Assembly (NCBI GenBank): GCA_947652855.1
Contig: CANTEO010000003.1
Location: forward strand, 1-64,000
Length of the DNA: 64,000 nucleotides
Direction: 5' to 3'
Source of the DNA: an uncultured Roseburia sp.
GTDB taxonomy: Bacteria; Bacillota; Clostridia; Lachnospirales; Lachnospiraceae
Positions 1 to 10,631 of the stretch are shown here, piece by piece. The notes below the pieces were generated by a model. It was not told the origin of the DNA, searched no databases, and saw only the letters and a program-made list of their open reading frames with translations. Position 1 is the stretch's first letter. Every line of letters begins with the position of its first letter. The translations under genes were made by a program, and so were the position numbers.

Positions 1-300
1 TTAGAAAAAGTGTAATAAGATAATTGCAGAATAGAAAACACGAATGCATTTCAAGATGCGCTGTAAAATAATGATGTATGTATTCAAATATATTTTCTGG
101 ATGTTTCAATCAAAAGTTGTGCAGATATAAAGAAAAGATATTTTAATAGATACTTTTTTATGTGAAAAAACATTTGCGATGTGAATCGGACGTTTGCAGT
201 TTGTCATTCATTCAGGCGAAAGCAGGCCATTTGGCTTCGCAAGTATAAATGCCAGTAGCATCATTGGGGAAGTCTGGCGAAAAAGAGAAGGAGGATTTAT
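1..300. other. AT-rich leader without a gene
   Basis: No coding region is supported here. The stretch is clearly richer in A and T than the gene that follows, as is usual for a promoter and leader region. I could not find a convincing -35/-10 pair with correct spacing. The only firm signal is a strong ribosome binding site, AGAAGGAGG, ending at about 293, which places the start of the giant surface protein at the ATG at 301. A gene ending just left of the window cannot be excluded. Confidence 0.6.
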
Positions 301-3300
301 ATGAAGCAAAGGTTCAACAACCATTTGTGGAAGAGGGGAGTCGCGTTCGGGCTGTCATTTGCCATGGCGGCTTCGTTGATTCCGGCGATGCCCGCGCGTG
401 GAGAGGGGACTCCAGCGGGGGGGGGCAAAACGATAGCCAAGCCTAGCAATGTCACAAAGGCAGGCAGCGTTACGATGGAAGGATCCCAGACAGGCCAGCC
501 TTTCGCTAAGGGTACGGCGGGCAGCGCCAATTTTCGCGCTCCGGCTATGATAACAATGGACAACGGGAGCATTTTGGCTGTTGCGGAGGCCGATTGGGAC
601 GGGACAGCCAGGAAGAACGGCACGGACATTGCCGCGTCTGTGTCTTCTGACGGGGGCAATACCTGGCAGGATTATAGCTTTCCGTTCTATTTTCCAGACA
701 GCGAAGGGTATAATGCAAGCGGGGCGGCCACATTTACGGCTCCATCCGTGATGGAAGGCCCGGACGGAAAGGTGTATTGCTTTGTCAATGCGTTTCCGGC
801 AGGAGGCATGGACATTGCGGAGCATAACCATGGCTCGGGCTATGTTGACGCAGGCGGGGCGGAGCGCTACCTGGCCTTGACGGAAGACGGGGAGACGAGC
901 GGCAGCGCGGCGCCGGGAGACGACTTGACGGCATATCCGTATTATATTGGCGCGTTTGCAGGCGATGGGGACGCATCTTACGCGCCGGTTAAGAATCGTT
1001 CGGACAATACGGATACGGCGTATTATGTGGACGCGTGGTACAATCTTTATGAAAAGAGCGGGGGAAGCTATGAACCGATGATGTGCCAGGGGAATACCGC
1101 GGTGCAGCAGAACGTGTTCTATGAGGACTCCAAATTTCATGTCTATAAAATCGGCTATACCTGGATGGTGGCCTCAGAGGATTACGGCAAGACCTGGGGA
1201 AGCCCAAGGAACATTACGGATCAGGTGAGCTTTGGGGACACCAAGAACGAGGTGCGCCTGATTTCCACGGGACGCGGGATCACAACGCAGGAGTCGGGCG
1301 ACATTGTCCTTGGGATCCATTATCATGGCCCGCATATGGCGGAGGGCATGAAGATCGGGACGGGCGTCATCTCCTCTTCGGACAATGGAAGGACCTGGGC
1401 GTATGCGGACGGGGAGACGATACAGAATACGAATGACGTGGACGCCGGGCAGAACAAGCTGGTGGAGCTTTCGGACGGGACGCTCCGTATGTTTTTTGGC
1501 AATACGCAAAGTAAGATTTCTTACATAGACGCGAAGAAAGGCTCCGACGGCACATATGTGTTTGAGGAGGAGCGGGTGGAGACGGACGCCTTGTTAAAGG
1601 ATTCCAATGCGTCCAGATGTAATTTGAGCGCGATCTCCTATTCAAAGGAAGTGAATGGAAGGCAGATGATCCTGGTGTCCGCCCCCAAAGGGCCACAACG
1701 CGCCGACGGCAGGATCTTTGCGTTTTTGGTAAATGACGATGCAGAAAAAACCATGGAGCTGGCGAGCGAGTTTAAGATCCCTGACACGGCGGGCAGCTTT
1801 GAGTATTCCAGCATGACAGAGCTTGAGGACGGCTCCATTGGCCTGCTGTGGGAAAGCAAGGTAAGCGAGGCGGAATATGCCGTGCAGTACCGCAGGCTTG
1901 GCATCCTTGAGGTGGCAAAGAAGCTGGACGTCAAAGACGCTGCGGTGAATGTGAATCTGGAGTTGGGGCAGACCTACCGCAGGGAATACTATGGGGATAC
2001 GGCTCCGACAGCCCCGACGGGCGTTACAGTGGCGGACGTTGAGACGGGAACGGGCGTTGAGGTCAAAGCGGCGCTGTACGACCATGCTGGCACGACAGTG
2101 TATGAGCAGGAGCCGAATCCGTTTTTGAATTTAGAAGACGCCGAGTTCGTGTTTACAAAAACGAACGTCGGTGAGAATACCTGGAGCATATATAATGAAG
2201 AAACCGATTCTTACTATGTGAATGACACTTATACGGGGCAGACTACAGCGCAGTTATTTGCAACGGCGGATCAGATCGGCGACAAGTCGGAAAAGGATAG
2301 GATTTGCGTTACTCCTGTTGCGGATGATGCAGACGGGAGCTTCACGATCAAGAAATATTCGGGCGACAGCAATGTGTATCGTGCGCTTTTTTACTACTAT
2401 GCCTGGAACAGCTTTGCGACACAAGGGAGCAATACATCAACTCCTTGCGTTGCGAACCTGATTCTTCTGGAAAGGAAAGCGTCTGTAGATAGTTCAGATA
2501 TCATTCAGGGATATCAGCGGGTGACTCAGATAAAAGATGGGGGACGGTATCTGATCGTTTGCCGTGCCGGCAGCAATGCAGATGATTCAAATTTATCTAC
2601 GTATCTATTGTATCCGACTGTAGGGGCGGCTCAGTCAGCAGATACGAAACGGGCGACGAAGAAAGTCGGCGCGTCTTCGGAGCAGAGCGTCAAGCAGACC
2701 AAGTATGTTGCGTTCACGGCGAAGAAAGCGGGCTTTCAGTCCATTGTCGTGGACGGCGTGACTTACAGGGTCAATGTGACAGGATTTGAAGAAACGGACG
2801 CGGTATCGGTGAATCTGGCAGTGGGGGAAACCTGGAGAGGCCCTTATTATGCGGATGGGACGTCTGTTACTGAAGTGTCAGAGAAGGATGCGATTGCAGA
2901 TATTGAGGTGGAAACTTCTGTTCAGGTTACGGCAGAGCTGTTTGACCATGATTCATCAGGAACAGGGTTTAGTTCAACAAAAAATGACAGCTTGATTTTG
3001 GAGGATGCAGAGTGTGAGTTCACAAAAACAGGAGAGAAGTGGAGCATATATAATGAGAAAACAAACTCTTACTTTATCAATAACAAAAAAGATTTGCCAA
3101 ATGAACATCTGTTTATGAGTAAGGAGAATGTAGATAGTGAAGGGTTGTCGGTAAGTTCGATTTCACTTACCAATAAAGAAGGTTTTTTTGATATAACGAA
3201 TGATGTATCTAGAAAATTATATTTTTTATATACGGGGATGAATTTCAGTTCAGGTGGAGGACATAATGATAGTAATAGCACATGGAAAATGAGTTTGTTA

Positions 3301-6300
3301 AAGAAAAAAACAAGTTTGAATGGTGAAGAGCCAGAAGGGTCTATTAAAGGGTATGAGTCAGTGAATGAGCCAGTGAGCGGAGAAAAGTATTTGATTGTAT
3401 GTTGTACTGGCACTAGTTCAACAGATACAAGTAACAATTGCTATTTACTGTATCCGGTTGCAGGAGCGTTGAGCGCAGAGAAACTTAACGTCACCAAGAA
3501 AGTCGGCTCTTCCAGCGCCAAAGAGGCCAAGCGTCCTGTCATCACGGCAAAGGCTCCAGGCTGCTTGGTGAAGGAGGTCAACGGCGTGACCTATCGCATC
3601 CAGGTGACGGGCGAGAATCCAACGCATGGGGATGGGATGCTGGAGGATCGCAACCAGATCCCTGCGGGCTGCTATGACGACGGCTATACCGGGGATAAGG
3701 TATGTCCGGTTTGCCAGAAAACGATTGTGGCCGGAACGTCAGTCCCCGCGACGGGCCACACATGGGAAAAAGATGCGGGAGCCAGCAAAGAGCTTACGGT
3801 TGACAGCGCGACTGGCAAGGCCACGGCAGACGGCGTGAACGTATTTACCTGCTCGGAACATAAGAAGACGGAGACGATTCATGCGTATGCGTATAATGCG
3901 CTGAAAGCGCAGAAGGAGAAGGCGGCCGCGGCGCTAGGTGAGAGCAGCAAATTGACGGCTGAGCTGAAAGCGGAGCTTCAGGCGGCATATGACGGCTTAA
4001 AGGTGGACGAAGTCTTTGGTGCAAAAAACAGCAGCGCTGCAATGTATCGGACGGCGGATGCCTTAAAAGTGAAGCTGGATGAAGTGAACAGCAAGAACTG
4101 TACGTGTGAAATTTCAGACATTACGGTCACGCCGGAGGCGGCTCCGACAGCCCCGCTTAAGATCTCGATGAAGGCGGACGGGAGTGAGAATACGCTTCAG
4201 CTGGCGGCGAAGGCGTCAATGGCGAAGGAGTGTTTTGTGGACGGACATCCGGAAGAGGTGACGTTTGCCTATCGGGTGGAGGATTCCGGGACGACAGGAG
4301 CGACGGTGACAAGCAAAGGGGCAGTGTCCGCCATTGCGTCTGGAACCGCAAAAATCGAAGTGGCCGGAACGGTCAGGAGCACTGGCAAGAGCTTCCGTAA
4401 GACGGTAGATGTAGAGGTAGAGCGTGAGGGCCAGAGCATCGACGGGTGCATCTGTACCGTCAAGGGCATTGCAGTAGAGGAGGAATCCACGAAGATCAAA
4501 ATTAAGCCGACTGGCGTGGGCAGCAACACCTCCAAGCTGGCTCTTTCTGTAGAAAAAGAAGTGAACGGCTGTACTGTGGAGGGTCATCCGGACGGCAACG
4601 GCGTCAGCTATCGGTATAAAGTGAAAGATGCCGGCGAGACGGGCGCGGCGGTCAATGCAGAGGGCGTAGTGAGCGTATCCGGCGTTGGGAAGGCGGTCAT
4701 TCAGGTGACGGCGGTTCTTGCCTGCGGCGCGGAAAAGAGCATAGATGTGACGGTCACGGTGGCCTATGAAGAGCTTTCGAAGGCTGGCAGCGTATCCGGC
4801 ACGGCAGAGACCAAGACGAAAGAGCAGCCGTTTATTGCAGATGTGACGGCGGGCAGGAAATCGTTTGACGCCCCGGCGATGATCGTGAAGCAGAGAGGGG
4901 AAAACGCAGATATGCTGGTTGCGGCCGCGGACGCAAAATATGACACTTCGGTTCGAAGGGCCGGCGGCGTGGACATTGTCGCGTCGGCGTCCTCAGACGG
5001 CGGGACGAATTGGACCTATAGTTTCCCGATCCGTTTCCCGGACAGTGACGCGAACGCGCAGGCGAATTCGACGACGATTAACAATCCGGCGCTTGTGGAG
5101 GACGCGGCAGGGAAGATTTATTGCTTCGCTAATGTGAACCCGACAGGCGTGACGGGCATGATGACGGGAGAGGAAGGCTATAAGTTCCCGAACGTGGGCA
5201 CAGGCTATATTGAGGTGAGCGGGACAATGCGGCTTGCATTGACGGGCAATTATGCGAACGCAAACAGGAACCCGAAAGACAGCACAGCCGATGAGTATGA
5301 ATATTACGTGGGAGACTGGGCTGAAGGAGAAGACATCGCCCCGGTATTAAGCCGTGCTGACAATACAGAGAGCGAATATGGGGTTGACAAATGGTTCAAT
5401 CTCTATGAAAAGAAAGAAGACAGATATGAGCCGCTTGTGCAGAAGCAGGCGACAGAGACAGGCGTTGCAGACGGCAGCCTTGTGGTGCAGCAGAATGTGT
5501 TTTATGCGGGATCTGCCCTGCACGTATACAATACGGGCTATTTAATGTGCGTGACAAGCACAGATGGCAAGAATTGGGGCGATCCGCAGATTTTGAACCC
5601 ATTTGTGAAAAAAGAGAACGATCAGGCGCTTTTGGTGGCGTCAGGGAAAGGGCTTTTGACCTCGCTTGGGAGGCTTGTCATTCCGGTGTACCGCAGGAAT
5701 GACGGCAGTAAGGACGTCAGCAGCATTGTCTGGCTTGACCTAGACGGCCATTGGCAGCGTTCTGCTGACGTGCCGATGTCCAGTGACGTGACGTCTTCTT
5801 CCGAAGGGGAGATTGTGGAGATTAGCGACGGGCATCTGCGCCTGGTTTTCCGAAATGAAACGGGCCTGATCTGCTATGCTGACGCGCATAGGGATGGCAA
5901 TGACATATTTACGTTCACAGAGCCGGTTCAGACAGGGACGGCCGCATATGCAGAGGCGAATGTGACGGCGGTGAGGTATCAAAAGCTGATCAATGGGCGT
6001 CAGGGGCTTTTCATTGCCGCGCCTTCCACCGGCTCCAAGGCGAATGGGCGAATCTTCACATTCTTAGGGAGAGGCGACGCGAACAGGGGCATGGTAAGGC
6101 TGGATGAGTTCACTGTGCCTGGCAGCTCCGGCTATTTTGGGGATTCCTGCCTTGTCGTGCAGAATAACGGAAACCACCTTGGCCTGCTTTGGGAAAATAC
6201 GAACGGCGGGCTTCGGTACAGCAAGTATGGCATTATGGATGTCGTGAAGACCGGATATATCCCGAATGTGACGATTGACGTGAATTTAGTGCTTGGCGGA

Positions 6301-9300
6301 GACCCGTATGTGAGGGAGTACACCGTGGAAGGGAAGGAAAACCTCAACGGAGTGACGCAGGAGCCGGACGGGGCGATTGTGTCGCATACGTTTGACCGTG
6401 GTGAGGCGGAGACGGCAGAAGTGCCTTCTTTGTATAAGCATGTGGGAGATACGGCTGCGTTTGAAGATACAGTAGACGAAGACGCGGACATTACAAAGGC
6501 GGAGTTTACCATTTCACGTCCGAGCAATTTGCGGGAAGATGAGTATGTGGTTTACAGCGAAGGCATGGACCGCTATTTGTCGCACCGTTCCAGCGTGAAT
6601 GACGTCTTTACGCCTCAATATCAAAACAACATAACGATTACAAAATATCTGGAAGGCTCTAATACGTTCCGGATCCGCGGCTGGAACAACCGACAGTTTT
6701 TGTTTGGGGAAGAGACGCTGCAGCTAAACGCGCAGGGCGGCGGCAGCGCTGTGCCAAACGGCTATACGGAGGCGCTTACATTTTTGGAAAAGGTGCAGGA
6801 GGAGGCTTCTCCTGTCGATCCGTCGGAAGGCGCGCGGGCAGAGCAGCCGATTCCCGGATATCAGGCGGTGGATACGATTACGCCGGGCAGGAAGTATTTG
6901 ATTACGCATACCGTGGATGGCGTCATTTATATCGTGTATCCGTTTAACGGCTGGTTTAATTCGATCCGCAAAGTAGAAGGCGTGCGCACGGTTGAGAAGA
7001 AGGCGACCAAGAGGCTTACGATCACGCCGGTAAGCGAAGGGAAGACCTCCATGGTGGCGAATAACGTGACGTATCAGATTACGTGCCTGAACAACAATGT
7101 GAAGCTGCCCTCAAACGGCAGGAAGTTCTTCGCGGGAGCGTCGATGGACAATTCCTCTACAGGAGACGCTACCATCGCGTCTTTGAAAGAGGGGACGTAC
7201 AGGCATGGCGCGCTGCGTGACAGGTCGGAGGATAAAGACCAGGATTTGGGCGCGTATGCGGGAGAGGCTGTTGAAGACCTCAATGAGCTGGATTTTTCCA
7301 GGGCGGAGTTTTTGCTGGAAGAGACAGAGGATCAGCTATATACGTTCTATAATCAGGCGACGGAGCAGTATTTAAGGAACGCGTCTGGCTCTGACTGGTA
7401 TGGCAGGGAGGCGTTGGCTCAAGAGCTTGCGCCGGTGGAGACGTCGGACGGAACCTCGTTTAGAATACTGCACGATAACAGATACATGATCTATAACTAT
7501 GCCGCTATGAAGTTTGACGCGTATGGGGGAACCGGCTATGCGAGAGGCGCTTACGACCTGGAGCTGCTTGAGAGGCAGGAGCTTATGACCGGCGAAGACA
7601 CGATTCCGGGCTATGTGCGCGTGGATAAGGTCACGCCTGGGAAATTTTATCTGATCGCGGAGTTTTATCATGACCTAGCTACAAAGAAGGACGTTATTTT
7701 CATCCTGTATCCAAACAGGGAGACGACGGGAGAGTCCAAGATGTATGAGGTGATGGATGAAGTTGGCGTTTGGCTTGCCGCGGCCGGCAGGCAAGGCCAG
7801 ACGGCGGATGTGACAGTAAATGGAATCCGATATGAAGTGGAGCTTGTAGACCCATGCAGCCATGAAGGCGCGAAGAGGCAGACAGAGGGCTTTAAAGAGG
7901 CCGAATGCGAAGCCGCAGGGTATACAGGAGACGTGTATTGCTACAAATGCAACGGCCTGATTGAATCTGGCGAGGTAACGCAGCCATTGGGCCATGAATG
8001 GGGCGAATGGATTGTGGATACGGAGCCGACCTTTGAAGTGGACGGAACGAAGCATCATATTTGCAGCCGTTGCGGGAAAAGAGAAGAAGGCAGCGTCTCT
8101 TCGGAAGAGTATGTCGCCAATACATTAAAAGAGGAGATTGCTAATGCCAAGAAAGTGATTGACGCGAAGGATTCCTATGAGGCGTCTTCCATCGCAGACT
8201 TGCAGAAGGCATATGACGCGGCCATGAAGCTGGCGGAGACAGCCGCAAAAGCGGAGAAGGTCGCCGCAATCGTGGCATTGAGGGAAGGGATGAAGCAGGT
8301 TAAGCCTTCAGAAGAGTTTGCGCAGAAGAAAAAGGCGTTTACAGATTTATTGAACGCCGCGAAGACAGAGGCCGCGAAGACAGATGTATATACGGCGGCG
8401 TCCTTAGCGCAGCTTCAGGCGGCGATCGACGCGTTAAAGCCAGTGGATGAGTACTTAACGATCAGTGACTTGACGGAGGCGACCGCAAGCCTTCAGGCAG
8501 CGAAGGACGCATTAAAGACGATAGAGCAGGACAAATGCGAGAAGCTGATCGCGCAGATTCAGACAGCCCTTGCCAATGCGAAAGGGGAGATTGACCAGGA
8601 AGAGGCTTCCGAGGAGAAGTTCTATACGGCGGAATCCCTGGCAAACTTAAAGAAAGTATACGGGGATGTAAAGGCGATCGACCTGACGGCCAAAAATTCA
8701 ACAGAGCTAAAAGAGCTCCTGAATCAGGTGAAGGCGGCGCATGACGGCCTTGAGACAGTAGCATACGCGAATAAGAAAGTGAAGCTTCAGAAGCTGATTG
8801 CGGATGCAAAGGAAAACTTAGGAAAGACGGATCTTTATACGGCGGAATCCCTGGCCGCCTTAAAAGCGGCACTGGATGAAGTGGAAGGGGTAGACCCGGC
8901 CATTGACACAATTGACGGATTAATCCGCAGATTGGAAAGCGTAAAGCTGCAGCTGATCAATCAGGAAGAGGCAGATGAAGAGGCTTTGAAGTGCGAGAAG
9001 CTAAAGAAAGACATAGCGAACGCGCTGCTGTCTGTAAAATCCGTGTTTGATGAGGCGGATGGCACCTATACGGCGGATTCTCTGGCGAAGCTGAAAGCGG
9101 CGGTTGACGCTGTGGAGGCCGAAGGCGCGTTGGAAGGAAAGACTTCCGCGCAGCTAAAGGAGATGTTAGACCGAATCACAAAAGCGTATGCAGACCTAGA
9201 GCCGATCGGCGGAATTAGCGGAGGCGACATCCAGTCGATTAAGAAAGAGCTAAAGACGACGGTTGCGGTTGCGGCAATTGTGTATGAAGGAGGGCAAAGC

Positions 9301-10458
9301 GACTATACAGAGGAAAGCTGGAATGCGTTTCAAGCGGCATATGAGGCGGCGAACTTATCAGAAGATGAGTGGAATGAAAAAACAGCGTCTGAATTGAAGA
9401 AGCTTTTGGATGACTTAAGGGAGGCAAGCCGCGGCCTGACAAGGAAAGAGCCGGGTGCTTCGGACGACGAGGAGCAGCTTAAGAGTCAGATCAGGCAGCA
9501 GGTCAGCGAGGCGCAGGAACGGCATAAAGAGCAGGGGAATTATACGGATGAAAGCTGGACGGCATTCCAAAAGGCCCTTTCGGACGCGGCGGAAGAGAAG
9601 CTTTCGGGCAAAAACTCAAAAGAGCTGCAAGCTATTTTAGACCGTCTGAAAGCGGCGGAAGAGGCGCTGACAGAGAAGAAACCGGACGACGGCAATGAGG
9701 AAGAGCAGCAGAAATGCGAACAGCTCAAAGGAGAGATCGCGACGGCTGTCAACAGCGCGAAGGCTGCGTTTGCCGCAGGCAGCGCAAATTATACGCCGGA
9801 GAGCTGGAGCGTGTTTGAGGCGGCATACAAAGCGGTTAACGGCGTTGACTTAAGCGGGAAAAATTCCGCGGAGCTGGACGCGCTGCTTAAGGCGCTGCAG
9901 GCGGCGTATGCGGGCTTAAAGCCAAAAGAGCCGGCCATTAAGCCTGGCGCGTCCTATCCTTCGGACAATAAGGATCAGAATACCTATCAGGTGGTTTCCG
10001 TCACAGGGAATACGGCGACAGTGACGATTACGAAGGGCAAGAATGCGAAGAGGGCCTTGATTCCGAAGACAGTGACAATCAAGGGCGTGACCTGTAAGGT
10101 AGTCGGGATTGCGAAAAATGCGTTTAAGAACAAGTCGAAGCTTACGACTGTCGTGATTCACGAAAATATAACGAGCATCGGCGACAACGCATTTTCCGGC
10201 TGCAAGAAAGTGACGTCTGTCACGATCGGCAAGAATGTAAAGACGATCGGCAAGAAGGCGTTCTATAACTGTAAGAAATTAAACAAAATCCTGTTCAAAG
10301 GAAAGAAGCTTCCTACGGTTAAGAAAGGGGCTTTTCAGAAAGTGAAGGCAAATGCGACGGTTACGCTGCCAAAAGGAATTAAGAAAAAACAGCGCACGGC
10401 GTTTGTCAAAAAATTAAGGAGCGTTGGCGGACTGAGTAAGAAAGCGAAGATCAAATAA
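301..10458 (+). CDS. Giant secreted sialidase-like surface protein with FIVAR and LRR repeats
   Basis: 3385 residues. A signal peptide (residues 1 to about 33) marks it as exported. Order: sialidase-like propeller 1 (about 70-535, with Asp boxes such as SSDGGNTW and SEDYGKTW); two copies of a beta module ending in a GYxxV...YLI motif (about 545-1110); a CxxC-containing segment; two Ig-like domains (about 1260-1490); propeller 2 (about 1500-1985); two more GYxxV...YLI modules (to about 2510); a second CxxC segment; a series of FIVAR-type helical repeats (about 2600-3215); and a C-terminal BspA-like LRR (about 3260-3350). No LPXTG or SLH anchor is visible. Propeller 1 keeps FRAP Arg79, Arg471 and Tyr502 but has Gln384 and Gly400 where sialidases have Glu and Arg. 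Propeller 2 keeps Glu1835 and Arg1851 but has Asp1523 and Asp1948 in place of Arg and Tyr. Glycan binding is therefore as likely as hydrolysis. It is a single gene, closed by a terminator. Confidence 0.9.
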   Translation: MKQRFNNHLWKRGVAFGLSFAMAASLIPAMPARGEGTPAGGGKTIAKPSNVTKAGSVTMEGSQTGQPFAKGTAGSANFRAPAMITMDNGSILAVAEADWDGTARKNGTDIAASVSSDGGNTWQDYSFPFYFPDSEGYNASGAATFTAPSVMEGPDGKVYCFVNAFPAGGMDIAEHNHGSGYVDAGGAERYLALTEDGETSGSAAPGDDLTAYPYYIGAFAGDGDASYAPVKNRSDNTDTAYYVDAWYNLYEKSGGSYEPMMCQGNTAVQQNVFYEDSKFHVYKIGYTWMVASEDYGKTWGSPRNITDQVSFGDTKNEVRLISTGRGITTQESGDIVLGIHYHGPHMAEGMKIGTGVISSSDNGRTWAYADGETIQNTNDVDAGQNKLVELSDGTLRMFFGNTQSKISYIDAKKGSDGTYVFEEERVETDALLKDSNASRCNLSAISYSKEVNGRQMILVSAPKGPQRADGRIFAFLVNDDAEKTMELASEFKIPDTAGSFEYSSMTELEDGSIGLLWESKVSEAEYAVQYRRLGILEVAKKLDVKDAAVNVNLELGQTYRREYYGDTAPTAPTGVTVADVETGTGVEVKAALYDHAGTTVYEQEPNPFLNLEDAEFVFTKTNVGENTWSIYNEETDSYYVNDTYTGQTTAQLFATADQIGDKSEKDRICVTPVADDADGSFTIKKYSGDSNVYRALFYYYAWNSFATQGSNTSTPCVANLILLERKASVDSSDIIQGYQRVTQIKDGGRYLIVCRAGSNADDSNLSTYLLYPTVGAAQSADTKRATKKVGASSEQSVKQTKYVAFTAKKAGFQSIVVDGVTYRVNVTGFEETDAVSVNLAVGETWRGPYYADGTSVTEVSEKDAIADIEVETSVQVTAELFDHDSSGTGFSSTKNDSLILEDAECEFTKTGEKWSIYNEKTNSYFINNKKDLPNEHLFMSKENVDSEGLSVSSISLTNKEGFFDITNDVSRKLYFLYTGMNFSSGGGHNDSNSTWKMSLLKKKTSLNGEEPEGSIKGYESVNEPVSGEKYLIVCCTGTSSTDTSNNCYLLYPVAGALSAEKLNVTKKVGSSSAKEAKRPVITAKAPGCLVKEVNGVTYRIQVTGENPTHGDGMLEDRNQIPAGCYDDGYTGDKVCPVCQKTIVAGTSVPATGHTWEKDAGASKELTVDSATGKATADGVNVFTCSEHKKTETIHAYAYNALKAQKEKAAAALGESSKLTAELKAELQAAYDGLKVDEVFGAKNSSAAMYRTADALKVKLDEVNSKNCTCEISDITVTPEAAPTAPLKISMKADGSENTLQLAAKASMAKECFVDGHPEEVTFAYRVEDSGTTGATVTSKGAVSAIASGTAKIEVAGTVRSTGKSFRKTVDVEVEREGQSIDGCICTVKGIAVEEESTKIKIKPTGVGSNTSKLALSVEKEVNGCTVEGHPDGNGVSYRYKVKDAGETGAAVNAEGVVSVSGVGKAVIQVTAVLACGAEKSIDVTVTVAYEELSKAGSVSGTAETKTKEQPFIADVTAGRKSFDAPAMIVKQRGENADMLVAAADAKYDTSVRRAGGVDIVASASSDGGTNWTYSFPIRFPDSDANAQANSTTINNPALVEDAAGKIYCFANVNPTGVTGMMTGEEGYKFPNVGTGYIEVSGTMRLALTGNYANANRNPKDSTADEYEYYVGDWAEGEDIAPVLSRADNTESEYGVDKWFNLYEKKEDRYEPLVQKQATETGVADGSLVVQQNVFYAGSALHVYNTGYLMCVTSTDGKNWGDPQILNPFVKKENDQALLVASGKGLLTSLGRLVIPVYRRNDGSKDVSSIVWLDLDGHWQRSADVPMSSDVTSSSEGEIVEISDGHLRLVFRNETGLICYADAHRDGNDIFTFTEPVQTGTAAYAEANVTAVRYQKLINGRQGLFIAAPSTGSKANGRIFTFLGRGDANRGMVRLDEFTVPGSSGYFGDSCLVVQNNGNHLGLLWENTNGGLRYSKYGIMDVVKTGYIPNVTIDVNLVLGGDPYVREYTVEGKENLNGVTQEPDGAIVSHTFDRGEAETAEVPSLYKHVGDTAAFEDTVDEDADITKAEFTISRPSNLREDEYVVYSEGMDRYLSHRSSVNDVFTPQYQNNITITKYLEGSNTFRIRGWNNRQFLFGEETLQLNAQGGGSAVPNGYTEALTFLEKVQEEASPVDPSEGARAEQPIPGYQAVDTITPGRKYLITHTVDGVIYIVYPFNGWFNSIRKVEGVRTVEKKATKRLTITPVSEGKTSMVANNVTYQITCLNNNVKLPSNGRKFFAGASMDNSSTGDATIASLKEGTYRHGALRDRSEDKDQDLGAYAGEAVEDLNELDFSRAEFLLEETEDQLYTFYNQATEQYLRNASGSDWYGREALAQELAPVETSDGTSFRILHDNRYMIYNYAAMKFDAYGGTGYARGAYDLELLERQELMTGEDTIPGYVRVDKVTPGKFYLIAEFYHDLATKKDVIFILYPNRETTGESKMYEVMDEVGVWLAAAGRQGQTADVTVNGIRYEVELVDPCSHEGAKRQTEGFKEAECEAAGYTGDVYCYKCNGLIESGEVTQPLGHEWGEWIVDTEPTFEVDGTKHHICSRCGKREEGSVSSEEYVANTLKEEIANAKKVIDAKDSYEASSIADLQKAYDAAMKLAETAAKAEKVAAIVALREGMKQVKPSEEFAQKKKAFTDLLNAAKTEAAKTDVYTAASLAQLQAAIDALKPVDEYLTISDLTEATASLQAAKDALKTIEQDKCEKLIAQIQTALANAKGEIDQEEASEEKFYTAESLANLKKVYGDVKAIDLTAKNSTELKELLNQVKAAHDGLETVAYANKKVKLQKLIADAKENLGKTDLYTAESLAALKAALDEVEGVDPAIDTIDGLIRRLESVKLQLINQEEADEEALKCEKLKKDIANALLSVKSVFDEADGTYTADSLAKLKAAVDAVEAEGALEGKTSAQLKEMLDRITKAYADLEPIGGISGGDIQSIKKELKTTVAVAAIVYEGGQSDYTEESWNAFQAAYEAANLSEDEWNEKTASELKKLLDDLREASRGLTRKEPGASDDEEQLKSQIRQQVSEAQERHKEQGNYTDESWTAFQKALSDAAEEKLSGKNSKELQAILDRLKAAEEALTEKKPDDGNEEEQQKCEQLKGEIATAVNSAKAAFAAGSANYTPESWSVFEAAYKAVNGVDLSGKNSAELDALLKALQAAYAGLKPKEPAIKPGASYPSDNKDQNTYQVVSVTGNTATVTITKGKNAKRALIPKTVTIKGVTCKVVGIAKNAFKNKSKLTTVVIHENITSIGDNAFSGCKKVTSVTIGKNVKTIGKKAFYNCKKLNKILFKGKKLPTVKKGAFQKVKANATVTLPKGIKKKQRTAFVKKLRSVGGLSKKAKIK

Positions 10459-10469
10459 GAAAGCCAAGA

Positions 10470-10499
10470 GGCCCCCGGAGCTGCATCCGGGGGCCTTTT
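10470..10499 (+). terminator. Rho-independent terminator after the giant surface protein
   Basis: A perfect 10-bp stem, GGCCCCCGGA paired with TCCGGGGGCC around a 6-nt loop, is followed by TTTT. It lies 12 nt after the stop codon and separates the giant gene from the next operon. Confidence 0.92.
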
Positions 10500-10631
10500 C
10501 CTATGCCGGCGCCATGCGGCTTTACGGCAGCGGCAAATTGTGGCAGGGCGAAGAATGGGATTGAGGCGCGAGCCGCCCTTTTACAATTTTCAGATGGCAT
10601 GGTGGCAGCAGGTGATTTTAGGATGGAATTA

